Source: Adhaeribacter rhizoryzae (lineage in GTDB: Bacteria > Bacteroidota > Bacteroidia > Cytophagales > Hymenobacteraceae). Taken from it: 64,000 bases of DNA. Location: NCBI RefSeq assembly GCF_008629685.1, contig NZ_VWSF01000008.1, positions 1 through 64,000 on the forward strand, read 5' to 3'. Within the stretch, counting starts at the first letter, position 1, and the number at the start of each line of letters is the position of its first letter. Shown piece after piece: positions 8,790 through 19,000 of the stretch. Under the pieces are notes generated by a model that worked only from the letters and a program-made list of their open reading frames with translations, was not told the origin of the DNA and ran no database searches. The position numbers and the translations under genes are program-made.

Positions 8790-9833
8790 CTACAGCGTGG
8801 CCATATCAATTACAAACCGATATTTAACATCGCTGCGGAGCATGCGCTCGTAAGCTTCGTTAATCTGAGCTATCGGAATTACTTCCACATCAGATAAAAT
8901 ATTGTGTTGGGCGCAGTAATCCAGCATTTCCTGGGTTTCGGGAATACCGCCAATCATAGAGCCAACCAGGCGTTTGCGCCGGCTAATTAAACTAAAACCC
9001 GAAACAGGGGCTGGCTCCGGCGGCGCGCCTACTAAAATCATGGTGCCATCGCGGCGCAGCAAACTCAAGTACATATCCAGGTTATGCGGCGCCGATACCG
9101 TATCTAGTATAAAATCGAAATAATTCCGGTACTCTTTTAGCTGGTCTTCGTCGCGGGTTACCAAAAACTTATGCGCACCCAGGGCCCGGGCATCGGCCTC
9201 TTTGTTTGGCGAGGTACTTAATACCGTTACTTCGGCCCCCATAGAAGCGCCCAGTTTTACGCCCATGTGTCCTAAGCCGCCTAAACCTACTACGCCTAAT
9301 TTATGTCCTTTACCTACCTGCCACTGCCGCAACGGCGAGTAAGTAGTAATACCAGCACAAAGCAAGGGCGCTACGCGGCTCATATCCTGATCGGGCGCTA
9401 TTTTAAGGGTATATTTTTCGTCTACTACAATCTGCGACGAGTAACCGCCATAAGTTGGGGTTTTCTTATCCAGTTCGTAGCTGTTGTAAGTTCCTACGTT
9501 GTGCACCTCGCAATATTGCTCCAGCCCTTCCTGGCAACTAGGGCAGGTACGGCACGAATCTACAAAGCAGCCTACGCCGGCAAAATCGCCTTCTTTAAAT
9601 TTGGTTACCTGGTCGCCTACTTTACTTACCCGGCCTACAATTTCGTGTCCTGGCACCATGGGGTAAATAGAGCCGCCCCACTCGTTGCGTACCTGGTGTA
9701 AATCGGAATGGCAAACGCCACAATATAATATTTCTATCAGCACATCGTGTGCGCCTACGTCGCGGCGGGCAAAACTAAACGGGCCCAGAGGGTTCTCCGC
9801 GTTTTGCGCCGCGTATCCACGCGTTTGTATCAT
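8790..9833 (-). CDS. Zinc-dependent NAD(P) alcohol dehydrogenase (cinnamyl-alcohol type)
   Basis: A 347-residue medium-chain dehydrogenase. The catalytic zinc site is visible as CGVCHSDLH near residue 37 and GHEIVGRV near 63; the structural zinc cysteines are in CRTCPSCQEGLEQYC near 95-110. The nucleotide-binding motif is GLGGLGHMGVKLG near residue 178. This is the YahK/CAD class, which reduces aldehydes to alcohols, usually with NADPH. The physiological substrate is not deducible. It is transcribed towards the mannosyltransferase and may share a transcript with the broken phosphatase gene upstream (66-base gap). Confidence 0.9.
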   Translation of the reverse strand: MIQTRGYAAQNAENPLGPFSFARRDVGAHDVLIEILYCGVCHSDLHQVRNEWGGSIYPMVPGHEIVGRVSKVGDQVTKFKEGDFAGVGCFVDSCRTCPSCQEGLEQYCEVHNVGTYNSYELDKKTPTYGGYSSQIVVDEKYTLKIAPDQDMSRVAPLLCAGITTYSPLRQWQVGKGHKLGVVGLGGLGHMGVKLGASMGAEVTVLSTSPNKEADARALGAHKFLVTRDEDQLKEYRNYFDFILDTVSAPHNLDMYLSLLRRDGTMILVGAPPEPAPVSGFSLISRRKRLVGSMIGGIPETQEMLDYCAQHNILSDVEVIPIAQINEAYERMLRSDVKYRFVIDMATL

Positions 9834-9899
9834 TGTTTAATTTGTTTTTAGATGTAAAAGTCTAAAACGGGCATTTACGTTTTAAGGTTAAAACAAATT

Positions 9900-10286
9900 T
9901 TAATCGTTGTATTTTTCTGAACTGGCCTGTTGGGCGGCTGAGGCGTTAAGCAGCGGGGTTTGGTTAGATGGCAGGAAAGGTTTTACCGCATCTTTCAACA
10001 GCTCTATTAATTCGGGGTCCATGTAGCGGTAATTGTCCGGAATAGCCAGTACCTTAATTTTGCGATTTTGCAACTCGGCTTTAAACTCTTGCCGCAACCG
10101 TTGTTGGTGTTTCCGTTCCATTACCAAAATTAAATCGGCTCAGGTAAGCAAAGCCGGTGTTACTTTACGGCGAGCGCCGGCAGCCGTACCCGCCGACCTA
10201 ACTTCTAAACCCGGATAGTACCGAAACACTTTTTCGGCGGTAGGGCTGCGCCACTGGTTACGGCTGCAAACAAACAAAATACGCAA
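9900..10286 (-). pseudogene. Low-molecular-weight protein-tyrosine phosphatase-like gene interrupted by TGA
   Basis: Only 75 codons (from 10127) are open, but the same frame continues upstream through a single TGA at 10140-10142 to a TTG at 10284-10286. The upstream part encodes ILFVCSRNQWRSPTAEKVF, which contains the CX5R-S phosphatase loop, and then a serine-alanine-glycine motif. The frame across the stop reads TPALLT-stop-ADLILVMERKH; homologues I recall have tryptophan (TGG) at the stop. So one G-to-A change would have inactivated a phosphatase of about 128 residues. The remaining open part lacks the active site. A sequencing error is the alternative. It precedes the alcohol dehydrogenase gene. 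Confidence 0.75.
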
Positions 10287-10414
10287 ACAGAAAATATTTA
10301 AAACGGAAAATAATGGAATATAGGGCTAAGTTAAAAGGTTGTTGCGAAAGTATGCCGGTAGTGTTTATTATTACTTTTTAATATTTTTAATTTTAAATAA
10401 ATAGTTCTTGCTTT

Positions 10415-11044
10415 ATGCTTTCAATTCCGTCTCCTGGTGCTTTGCGCAATATTTTCGGCGATTTAGATATTTATATTTTCGATCAGTTACTGAAAGGCCG
10501 GATTACCGAAAACACGCCACTTTTGGATGCCGGCTGCGGAAGTGGGCGCAATCTGCACTATTTACTGCAGGCCGGTTGCCCGGTTTTTGGTATTGATCAT
10601 GATCCGGAAAGTATTAGGCAGGTACAAGCCCTGGCGGCTACGCTGGCCCCCCACTTACCCGCAACTAATTTTTTAGTAGCCGATGTTGCTGATATTCCTT
10701 TTGATGATGCTGCCTTTAAGGTAGTAATTTGCAGTGCGGTGTTGCATTTCGCCCGCAGCGAAGCTCACTTCCGAAGAATAATACAAGAACTCTGGCGGGT
10801 ATTACAACCGGGTGGTATGCTGTTGTGCCGTTTAAGCACCATTATTGGCCTGGAAAATAAATTGCCGCACCTGCACGAGCGCTTTTACCAGATGCCCCAC
10901 GGCAAAACCTGGTTTTTAGCCGACGAAGCTTTACTACTAGAACAGGAAAATATATTAAGTGCCCACCGCCTGGAACCACTAAAAACGGTACTGGTTGAAG
11001 AACAGCGCGCCATGACTACCTGGGTTTTACAGAAGCCAGGTTAA
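10415..11044 (+). CDS. Class I SAM-dependent methyltransferase
   Basis: A 209-residue soluble protein. Motif I is LLDAGCGSGRNLHYL near residue 38, the acidic residue after strand 2 is in FGIDHDP, and later motifs are LVADVADIPFDDAAF and VLQPGGMLLCR. The YLL...VFGIDHD pattern recalls the TehB/UbiE-like group. The substrate is unknown. It starts at ATG 10415 and reads divergently from the broken phosphatase gene. It is not closely similar to the frameshifted methyltransferase at 6151-6764. Confidence 0.8.
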   Translation: MLSIPSPGALRNIFGDLDIYIFDQLLKGRITENTPLLDAGCGSGRNLHYLLQAGCPVFGIDHDPESIRQVQALAATLAPHLPATNFLVADVADIPFDDAAFKVVICSAVLHFARSEAHFRRIIQELWRVLQPGGMLLCRLSTIIGLENKLPHLHERFYQMPHGKTWFLADEALLLEQENILSAHRLEPLKTVLVEEQRAMTTWVLQKPG

Positions 11045-11117
11045 GTAAAGAATTTAGTACCGCTACATCTTGCCCTTTATAAACTAAAATGCTGTTTAGT
11101 GTGGCGGGCAAAAAAAA

Positions 11118-11138
11118 GGTGTAGTCAAAAACTACACC
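11118..11138 (-). terminator. Rho-independent terminator
   Basis: A perfect 8-bp stem (GGTGTAGT/ACTACACC) with a 5-base loop, followed on the minus strand by seven T. It terminates the barrel gene at 11198-12013. Confidence 0.85.
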
Positions 11139-11197
11139 CAAAGAATTAAATTGTCAGCTACAGCTTTGCTGAAGCCAATTAATATAATTAGCCGTTA

Positions 11198-12013
11198 TTA
11201 GAATTTAAAACCCAACGATAGCCCGCCTCTTAAGCCACCCCAAGGGCCTTCCAGCTTCAGGGAAGCGCTATTGGCATTCACGTTTACGGTTTTCTCTACA
11301 AACGGAATATCCAAATTCTCCAATTCTTCACGTACAGCCGCTTGATCACTTTGGCTTAATGGTTTGCTCGATAAGCCAACAAAATCACCTTTTCCGGTGC
11401 CAAAATGCGCACCTAATATCCACCAATCGAGGCAAACGTATTTACCTAATGCCCATTGCGCGCCCATCATTAAACCACCGGTGTTACTGGAGAATTTACC
11501 CGAAAGATTAATAGAATTTTCTTCGCCAGTATCTTCTGAATCCTCATAAGTAAACGGAATATTGTTTGTTTCGAAGGTTGCTTTACGATAAAAGGGTGCA
11601 AAGTAGAACCCTCTGCCATAGCCTTTTTTCCCTAAATACAGGCGAATTTCCGGCGTAATAGCCGAACCACTGATTCTTATATTATCAATAGTTTCCTCTC
11701 CTTCAATCCCTTCGTCACCCACTGCATCAGAAATTAAACTTTTAAAAGGTAATCCGGTACTCGGCATTGTACGGTAAGCTATAGCTACTGAAAATCTTTT
11801 CGATAAGGCCCGCTCATATTGGAAAGAATAATTTCTTAGCGGGATACCAAAAAGATTTACTTTAACAAAATTAAGTTGCCGTTTATCGGTCTTTACAATA
11901 GGAGAAGGTGCTGTTTGTTTAGATATGGTATCTGTTTTAACGGCTTGGGCATTAACCTGGACAGATAAAGCCAGGAGAAATGTACCTGCTAGACATAGTA
12001 ATTTTGATTTCAT
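11198..12013 (-). CDS. Outer membrane beta-barrel protein, hypothetical
   Basis: A 271-residue protein with a signal peptide (MKSKLLCLAGTFLLALSVQVNA) and a mature part built of alternating strands: NFVKVNLFGIPLRNYSFQYE near the start, GFYFAPFYRKATFE in the middle and GGLRGGLSLGFKF at the end. The aromatic final residue and the strand pattern are typical of outer membrane barrels. Homologues in Bacteroidota often carry DUF3575-like labels, but I cannot assign one firmly. It is followed by a good terminator and stands alone. Confidence 0.7.
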   Translation of the reverse strand: MKSKLLCLAGTFLLALSVQVNAQAVKTDTISKQTAPSPIVKTDKRQLNFVKVNLFGIPLRNYSFQYERALSKRFSVAIAYRTMPSTGLPFKSLISDAVGDEGIEGEETIDNIRISGSAITPEIRLYLGKKGYGRGFYFAPFYRKATFETNNIPFTYEDSEDTGEENSINLSGKFSSNTGGLMMGAQWALGKYVCLDWWILGAHFGTGKGDFVGLSSKPLSQSDQAAVREELENLDIPFVEKTVNVNANSASLKLEGPWGGLRGGLSLGFKF

Positions 12014-12581
12014 ACTTAAATTGTAATAAATGGTTAGAGTTTAAAAAAAATGGAATAATAATTTAAAAGTGAAGTGTAAAAAAATATTTATGAGGTAAGA
12101 GATAAAATGAATATTATTATAATTTCAGAAACAAATTATTTATATAAAGCAGCTATAATTATACTTTATTGATTTATAACAGCGGGAAAATGATAAAAAG
12201 TAGGTAATAATTTTTGCACTTTTGCTAAGCAACTTAAAACATGTATCTTAATATAAGAAATCATGTAAATATGATAAATTCAATAACTGTTCGCAAAGCT
12301 AAAGTAATAATTTGTGAAAAAGAATACCCAATAATGGGTATTTTACAATTTTTTAATACTAAAGCAGTTCTAGTTTGTTCCTACTTTTTGTACCTGTATT
12401 TTAAGTTAATGTAAATAGATTCAGAGGCTTGTTTAGTTAGGATTCTCTTGTGGTAGGTTATTTTCAGGTTCTTTACTTCTTACAATTTTATTTAGATTTT
12501 ACCAAAGACACACCAAATTAGCTTTAATTGGATAAAATTATGTGCCATTGGTAGTAATGGCAAATAATGGTAATTGCAAAA
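12014..12581. other. Long AT-rich intergenic region
   Basis: About 570 bases without a supported gene between two genes on the minus strand. It is markedly AT-rich and presumably holds the promoter of the barrel gene. I see no repeat, RNA gene or conserved motif that I can defend. Confidence 0.5.
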
Positions 12582-12612
12582 AAAACTCCGGCTTAGTATC
12601 AGCCGGAGTTTT
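12582..12612 (-). terminator. Rho-independent terminator
   Basis: A perfect 12-bp stem (AAAACTCCGGCT/AGCCGGAGTTTT) with a 7-base loop, followed by T on the minus strand. It lies 50 bases past the PfpI-family gene. Confidence 0.9.
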
Positions 12613-12662
12613 AGTAACAAGAAATAGCAGCAGCCGTTTCGGGTTTAAATAATTTAAAATAT

Positions 12663-13340
12663 TTATTTCAACATTTCTAGTAAAGCCTCCGCAGCCGGTT
12701 CCGAGGATGCTGGGTTTTGTCCGGTGATGAGTAAGCCGTCGGTTACCACGTACGGCGCCCAGTCGGCTCCTTTGGAGTAGTTGCCGCCTAACGCTTTTAG
12801 TTTATCTTCTACCAAAAAAGGCACAATATTGGTTAACTGCACAGCCTCTTCTTCGGAATTGGTAAAGCCGGCAACTTTTTTCCCTTTCACCAACGGCTCG
12901 CCGGTAGGCGCTTTGGCCTGGGTTAGTACCGCCGGCCCGTGGCAAACAGCCGCTACCGGCTTTTGCTGCTGATAAAACTCTTCAATCAGCTTTATCGAGT
13001 CTTGGTCGGTGGCTAAGTCCCACAACGGGCCGTGCCCGCCCGGGTAAAATACCGCGTCAAAGTCGGCTGCGCTCGCTTCGCTTAATTTTTTGGTTTGGCT
13101 TAGTTTCTCCTGCAACGGTTTATCCTGGTAAAACCGTTTGGTTGCTTCGGTTTGTGCATCGGGTTCTTCGCTTTTCGGGTCGATGGGTGGCTGGCCTCCT
13201 TTGGGCGAGGCAATGGTAATATCCACGCCCGCATCGGCTAATTTATAATACGGAGCCGCAAACTCCTCTACCCAAAAACCGGTTTTCTTACCGGTATTTC
13301 CCAATTGGTCGTGCGAGGTCATTACAAATAATACTTTCAT
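12663..13340 (-). CDS. DJ-1/PfpI-family protein (glyoxalase III/Hsp31-like)
   Basis: A 225-residue type 1 glutamine amidotransferase-like protein. The nucleophile elbow is AVCHGPAVL near residue 132, and the acidic partner is in GFWVEEFAAPYY near residue 23. The motif YPGGHGPLWDL and the ending KALGGNYSKGADWAPYVVTD match the Hsp31/HchA-like branch that handles methylglyoxal (reported as glyoxalase III or protein deglycase). It is probably cytosolic. It is a single-gene unit with a strong terminator. Confidence 0.85.
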   Translation of the reverse strand: MKVLFVMTSHDQLGNTGKKTGFWVEEFAAPYYKLADAGVDITIASPKGGQPPIDPKSEEPDAQTEATKRFYQDKPLQEKLSQTKKLSEASAADFDAVFYPGGHGPLWDLATDQDSIKLIEEFYQQQKPVAAVCHGPAVLTQAKAPTGEPLVKGKKVAGFTNSEEEAVQLTNIVPFLVEDKLKALGGNYSKGADWAPYVVTDGLLITGQNPASSEPAAEALLEMLK

Positions 13341-13466
13341 AGCTATTAATTAACAGATAAAATAGTAAAAGCCCTTGCCCACTAGCAGGGCTAAGCTATC
13401 TTTCACGGTATTTAGGGTGAAGTGGTTACAAAGTGCTAAGCTAATTGCCTACCTACTTGTTAAAAA

Positions 13467-14561
13467 TTAAGGAGCCGGCAGCTTCCGGGTCAGGTACAAA
13501 TAAGCACCCAGTAAATGATGCGTAAACGCGTTTTCGCTGGTGTTGGGGTAAATTTGGTAATAAGCCTCATCGGCGGGCAGTATAATAAAATTGCCGGCGC
13601 GCATATAGTTAGCCGATGGGAAGTAAGGAGGGGGTACAAATTCGGGCAGTTGTTTTTTTACAAATTTACCGGCCAGGGTGCCCAAATATTTCTGGTTTTT
13701 GCGCAAGGCCTTGCGGGTGGGTTTATCTAGTTGGTTAAAAGCATAACCCATGGCCAAATTCAGCGGAAACTTTTGCTTTTTAATTAGGCCGCGGGCATTT
13801 TTAAAAGGGTTTAGCGGGTTAAAATCATGAATGGTTTGGATGCTAACCGGCGTTTCGGGTACCCAATCGGCGGTATTTATTACGTTGCAGGCCCAGCCAT
13901 TGGCGGTAGCAGCTTCGTAATCGTAGGCAAAATACAGGTTACCAGGCTTTGGCGCGGCAATGCAATAAGTTTTAAACTGAATGTGTTGGGCTATCCGGCC
14001 TTCTTGCTGCAATTGCCGCAGGTAAGCCGTAAGTAAATACGCAATGGCGCCGCCCTGGCTATGCCCCACCACTATAAAGTTGCGGATACCCGTTCGGGAA
14101 CACGAATCTAATTTAGCCAGAATATCGCGCGAAAGCGCGGCCGTACCCAATAGCCAGCCCACGTGCACCGCTGCTTGCGGATTATTAGCCAGTTTATACT
14201 TAAAAGTAAAATCTTTAGATAAGGTAAGCTGTCCGGTGGCCGGTACCATGGCCGAGTAAAAATTTTCGAGCCAACTCTCCGAACTCCGGGTAGTACCCCG
14301 CACACTTATGGCCGCCACCGAATCTTTACTAATAGCCAAATCCCACCGGTTTAGTAAACCCATGATAGGCGAGCGGTACACAATTTTAAATTTTTCGGGT
14401 TTGGGAATATTTTTGTAATAAACCGTATCGGCGTGGCGTGCCGAGAGGTAAATCATTTCGAGAAATTCCTGCTTGTTAAAACCCGGTTTTAGCTTTTGCC
14501 CAAACAGGTTGGTTAACGAAGTAAAAAAGAAAAGTAAGCATAAAAAAAATACGCGATTCAT
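13467..14561 (-). CDS. Lipase, class 3-like alpha/beta hydrolase, exported
   Basis: A 364-residue protein with a signal peptide (MNRVFFLCLLFFFTSL, end near FGQ). The nucleophile elbow is VVGHSQGGA with the catalytic Ser at about 168. VAAISVRGTTRSSESWLENF near residue 85 supplies the oxyanion-hole region of class 3 (triacylglycerol) lipases, and INTADWVPETP is a likely acid-residue segment. Substrate range is not known. It is probably periplasmic or secreted. The start at 14561 is the only one that keeps the signal peptide. Confidence 0.75.
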   Translation of the reverse strand: MNRVFFLCLLFFFTSLTNLFGQKLKPGFNKQEFLEMIYLSARHADTVYYKNIPKPEKFKIVYRSPIMGLLNRWDLAISKDSVAAISVRGTTRSSESWLENFYSAMVPATGQLTLSKDFTFKYKLANNPQAAVHVGWLLGTAALSRDILAKLDSCSRTGIRNFIVVGHSQGGAIAYLLTAYLRQLQQEGRIAQHIQFKTYCIAAPKPGNLYFAYDYEAATANGWACNVINTADWVPETPVSIQTIHDFNPLNPFKNARGLIKKQKFPLNLAMGYAFNQLDKPTRKALRKNQKYLGTLAGKFVKKQLPEFVPPPYFPSANYMRAGNFIILPADEAYYQIYPNTSENAFTHHLLGAYLYLTRKLPAP

Positions 14562-14768
14562 GTACTAAATGCTAAATGTTTGGGGTTGCCGGACGGATAA
14601 TAAGTTGCTGTTTTTTAAGTTTTAAAAGAAATAAATTTAGCATACGGCTACTGCCGGTAAAAGTCAGAAATAAGAGGGCCAGCCCTTAACCACAATTATT
14701 TTAATTAAAACCAGAAGCGTACTTTTATATATTATTTTTAACCCTAACCCAAACCACTTTAATTTGTT

Positions 14769-15848
14769 TTGAACCCGCCCATCCGTAAAATTATTCACAT
14801 CGACATGGACGCTTTTTTTGCGTCGGTGGAGCAGCGCGATAACCCGGAACTACGTGGCAAACCCGTGGCGGTGGGTGGCTCGCGGGCGCGGGGCGTGGTA
14901 GCGGCGGCCAGTTACGAGGCGCGTAAGTATGGGGTATTTTCGGCGATGGCTTCTAAAATTGCGCAGCAAAAATGCCCTAATTTAATATTTGTAAAGCCCC
15001 GTTTCGAGGTATACAGCGCGGTATCAAGGCAAATCCGGGAAATATTTTATTCTTACACCGACCTGGTAGAGCCGCTTTCTTTAGACGAAGCTTACCTGGA
15101 CGTAACCGAAAATAAAATAGGAATGCCCTCAGCCAGTATTATTGCCAAAGAAATAAAAGCGCGCATTCTGGCCGAAACCAACCTGACGGCCTCGGCCGGT
15201 GTATCGTTTAATAAATTCCTGGCCAAAATTGCTTCGGACCTGAACAAACCCAATGGTTTTACGCTGATTACACCCGATAAAGCTGTAGATTTAGTTTCCA
15301 GTCTGGCTATTGAAAAATTTCATGGGATTGGCAAAGTAACTGCCGCCAAAATGCAGCGCTTAGGCATTAGTACCGGTGCCGATTTGCGCAAACGCTCCGA
15401 AGCTGAATTGGTGCGTAATTTTGGCAAGGTCGGGCATTATTATTATCGCATTGCCCGAGCCGAAGACGAACGCCTGGTTCAGCCCCACCGCCTCCGGAAA
15501 TCGGTGGGTTCGGAACGCACTTTTGAAGAAGATTTAACCGCCGAAGCCGATATGCTGGAACGCTTGCAGTTCCTGGCCCAGGAAGTAGCCCACGACCTGA
15601 ACCGCCTGCAAACCACCGCCAAAACGGTAACGCTCAAACTCAAATATTTCGATTTTGTGCAGCAAACCCGCAGCAAAACCCTGGTAACCCATTTAAACGC
15701 CGCCGATGCTATTTTTACCGTTGCCCGCGATTTGCTTCGTACACCGCAATTACCGCAATACCCCGTGCGGTTACTAGGCATCTCGGTGTCTAACCTGCTT
15801 TACGCCCACGATTTAGCCGTTAACTATCAGCTTACATTGGATTTTTGA
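14769..15848 (+). CDS. dinB: DNA polymerase IV (Y-family)
   Basis: A 359-residue Y-family polymerase. The metal-binding motifs are IDMDAFFASVEQ near residue 12 and SLDEAYLDVT near residue 103. GIGKVTAAKMQRLGI is a helix-hairpin-helix, and the C-terminus ends QLTLDF, which fits a sliding-clamp-binding motif. It carries out error-prone bypass synthesis past damaged bases. The start is TTG at 14769, as no in-frame ATG precedes the first catalytic motif; the ribosome site is weak. No SOS box is apparent to me. Confidence 0.93.
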   Translation: MNPPIRKIIHIDMDAFFASVEQRDNPELRGKPVAVGGSRARGVVAAASYEARKYGVFSAMASKIAQQKCPNLIFVKPRFEVYSAVSRQIREIFYSYTDLVEPLSLDEAYLDVTENKIGMPSASIIAKEIKARILAETNLTASAGVSFNKFLAKIASDLNKPNGFTLITPDKAVDLVSSLAIEKFHGIGKVTAAKMQRLGISTGADLRKRSEAELVRNFGKVGHYYYRIARAEDERLVQPHRLRKSVGSERTFEEDLTAEADMLERLQFLAQEVAHDLNRLQTTAKTVTLKLKYFDFVQQTRSKTLVTHLNAADAIFTVARDLLRTPQLPQYPVRLLGISVSNLLYAHDLAVNYQLTLDF

Positions 15849-16067
15849 GAGAACTGTAAAAACCTCCCATCGCTCTAGTAATTCCTGCACGCTGCTTATT
15901 GCAGGCAGTTTACTCTTTCCCAAACGAGCCCTTCTGCTACCATCCCGGTCTGTAAATAAAAAGCACGCACCAGTCCTGCCACTCAGGAAGAGCTAGAAGT
16001 GGTTTTGGCGTTAATCAGCATTAGTTATTATAGTTCTTAAATGCGCCAGAGTGGTTTTATATTGTTA

Positions 16068-19000
16068 TTAATTATCGAACCGGAAGCCAACACCAAACTG
16101 GAATAATATATTTTCTTCGCGCGAGTGCTGTAAGAGCGTTGAGAAAGTAAATCGTTCGGTGAATGGTGCAATATAAAAACCGCCGCCGTAGCCGCGGTGC
16201 CAGCCCCCAACTGCTTCGCCCTGATACCAAACCTTGCCCTGATCATAAAAAGTAAGGAGGCCATAGCGGAAAGGCAGAAATGAATTATTTACCTGCCCGA
16301 TATGGAAACGCAGTTCAGAGTTTAGGTAAGCACTAGCATCGCCGGAGAAGCGGTTTTGCACAAAGCCCCGCAAATTCTGGAGCAAGCCCAAAGTGGTATA
16401 TTTATAGAAAGGCAGGTTTTCGCCGTAGTTTTTGGCCCCACCCAACCGCAAAGCCAAGGTAATGGGCAAGCCCAACCGGGCAGTGGCGTAATAATCTAAA
16501 AAGCCCTGGCTAATACCAAAGTAATCTTTGGAATCTTGTAGCCGAAGGTATGTTTGGTGACTGGCATATAGCCGCAAGCCTTTTTGGGTAAATAATGGTT
16601 TATCGCGTAAATCTAAATTAAATACAGCACTGGCTCCGGCTAATTGCTGGTCGGCTAAATCGCCTTGCGGACCGGTATTTTCTTCTATAAAAGAGCCCGG
16701 CGTTATGCGCGAAGAAAAGGTTTCGTAGCGTGGGCCAATCCGGAAATAACTGCGGCGAAAAAACTGCCGTTGCAAATACACATGGCTAACCAAGCCGCTG
16801 AAGCGGGCTACGTAATAATTATCGTCGTATAAGTTTTCGTTTTTAGCGGTGTTGTTGCCCAGCCCGAAAAAGTTGTAGAACGGGAAGTTGCGGCCAATAT
16901 CCACGAAAGTACCAACATCCCAGTTGCCCAAAGCCTGGCGCCAGGTAAAATCGGTGGTAAGCTGCAAATTACCAAATTGCGTAGCCCTGAAGTTTACGCC
17001 GTATAAGCTGCCGTAATCGGGTTTCCGGAAACGCTGGCGCTTGTAATTAATGCCAAACGTTACGCCCAGGCCATCGCTTTTATTGTATAACAAACTGCCG
17101 CTGGGGTTGTAGGTGTTATACTCAAAAGCCTTTCGGTTATACTGATTTATGTTAGGTTTATCGGTGGTACGGTTACGGCTGGCCGGCCCTAAGGTTAATT
17201 TAGTGTCTGTGTTGTCGTAAATAAGGGTGTTTCCGCGCAAACTGCGGCGCACTTTAGAGGCATCCTGGATGCTATCGTTGCCGTAGCCCCCAATTACCCG
17301 CACCCGAATACTGGTGGGCACCTCGCCGCTAATATTTATTACATCTTTGCCGTCGAGGGCGTACAGGCGGATTTCTTTTGTTTCGTTTTTGTAAAAAGTG
17401 CGGTCGAAATAAGGCTTGCCTTCTTCCTGGTTGGTGGTTTTATCTTTTTCGAATACTTGCACCCGCACGCTGGCATTGGGCAAGCGTTCTACTTTAAAAT
17501 ATTCATTTTTGTTCGAGCCTACGATATCTACGTAGCGGGCCAATAATTTGTAATATGCTTCTAAGGCCTGTGGTAAACGCTCGCGGCGGGCTTTTAAGCG
17601 GTGGCCAATTTCCTGGCCATCAGTCGGAATAATTTCGGGAGGCAACTGCGCAATGGCTTCATGTATTACCTGGTCGGTCATTTTGGTTTGCAGGTAAGTC
17701 GCAAAATTCAGCCAGTCTTCCTTTTTTAAAGAGGTTAGTAATAACCGGTCGAGGTGGCGGGCTGTCCAGGTTAAGCTGGTAATGCCGCCTAATTTTTCGT
17801 CGAAATTCTGAATGCTGAGCGAAGCCCATTCCCGGTCGGCGAGCCAGAAAAATAAGCCTTCCCAGCGGCTAAAAGCCTGGTCGCGGTCGCGCGGAATAGG
17901 CCGGTAAAGTTTTTGTTTGCCATTTTGGTATTCGGCCCAGCGCCAATTATCGGCGTGCCGGTCAGTGTCGCCGATAAAAATATCGAAAGCGCGGGCTTTG
18001 CCGTAAGCCTGCACGTCTAAGCGGTTGTCGTGGTCCTGGAATAATTGCCGGAAGAAGCGGTAGCTTTTTTTAATATCGTCGGATTCGCCAAAGAAGGTCT
18101 TGCTATCTTCCGAGTCGCCGGGTCGTTCTTCCAAAAAGCCAATTAAATTTTTGTATTCGTCGCGTAACGGGCCCAAAGCCGGGTCATCGGCCAGTACGTA
18201 TAATTCGGGTCGGGCGTGTAAAATATCGGTGGCATCCAGGAGTTTGCTGGCAACCAGCGCTCCGTAAGGCTGGGTGGTGGGGTTTATTTCCTGCAATAAA
18301 TTGGTTACAGCGGTGTAGCGTAGTTCTGGGGGCACTACCCCAATGGGCTCTTTGGTAACCGAACGGAACACGTATTGCTTTTTGTTAGGTGCCTGCAACC
18401 GCAACGTTTTGGTTTGCAGGCCGCCGCCCGTCCGTAACAACGATAAATTTCGTGGATTTTGACCTAAATAAAAATAAGGCAACTTTACGGGTTGAGTCCA
18501 GCTTTTGCGGTAGATCTCGCCCAGAAAGAATTTTTTAAACCCAGAAGCTTTGTATTCCGGGCCGGGAACAACGGTAGCAAAATTATTTGGTTTAGGTGCC
18601 GGAATATTATGGTTTTCGGGATTAGTGCCCAACACGGAAAGGCAAGGGCCGAAAGACTGGTTAACGGGTGTTTGCTTATTTTGGGTTGGTGCGCAGGCCG
18701 AGGTAAATAATACTTTGGTGGCTAGTTCCTGCAAACCGTTTTTGGTAAAGGTGTAAAAAGTACTTGTTACTTTGCCGCTGCTATAATAAGTAAGTTTGCT
18801 GAAACCCGTTTTGGCTTCGTTTACCAGGCTCAAGGCATTTTTGCCTACAAAATCCTGCTGCACAAAACTACCCGAAACCAGATGGTAATTTTCTTCGGAA
18901 TAATTCAGGTGCAAATTATAATCGTGGGCAGCGGCGTATATTACGGGCGGATTTTCTTTTAACAAGCGCTCTAGCTTTTGTTTAAAGGCTTGGTAATCCG

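Noticed and set aside
10140-10142. TGA as selenocysteine or tryptophan recoding
   Set aside because: There is no selenocysteine insertion structure or sel genes in view, and other genes here end normally at TGA (lipB, for example). A mutation or error is simpler.
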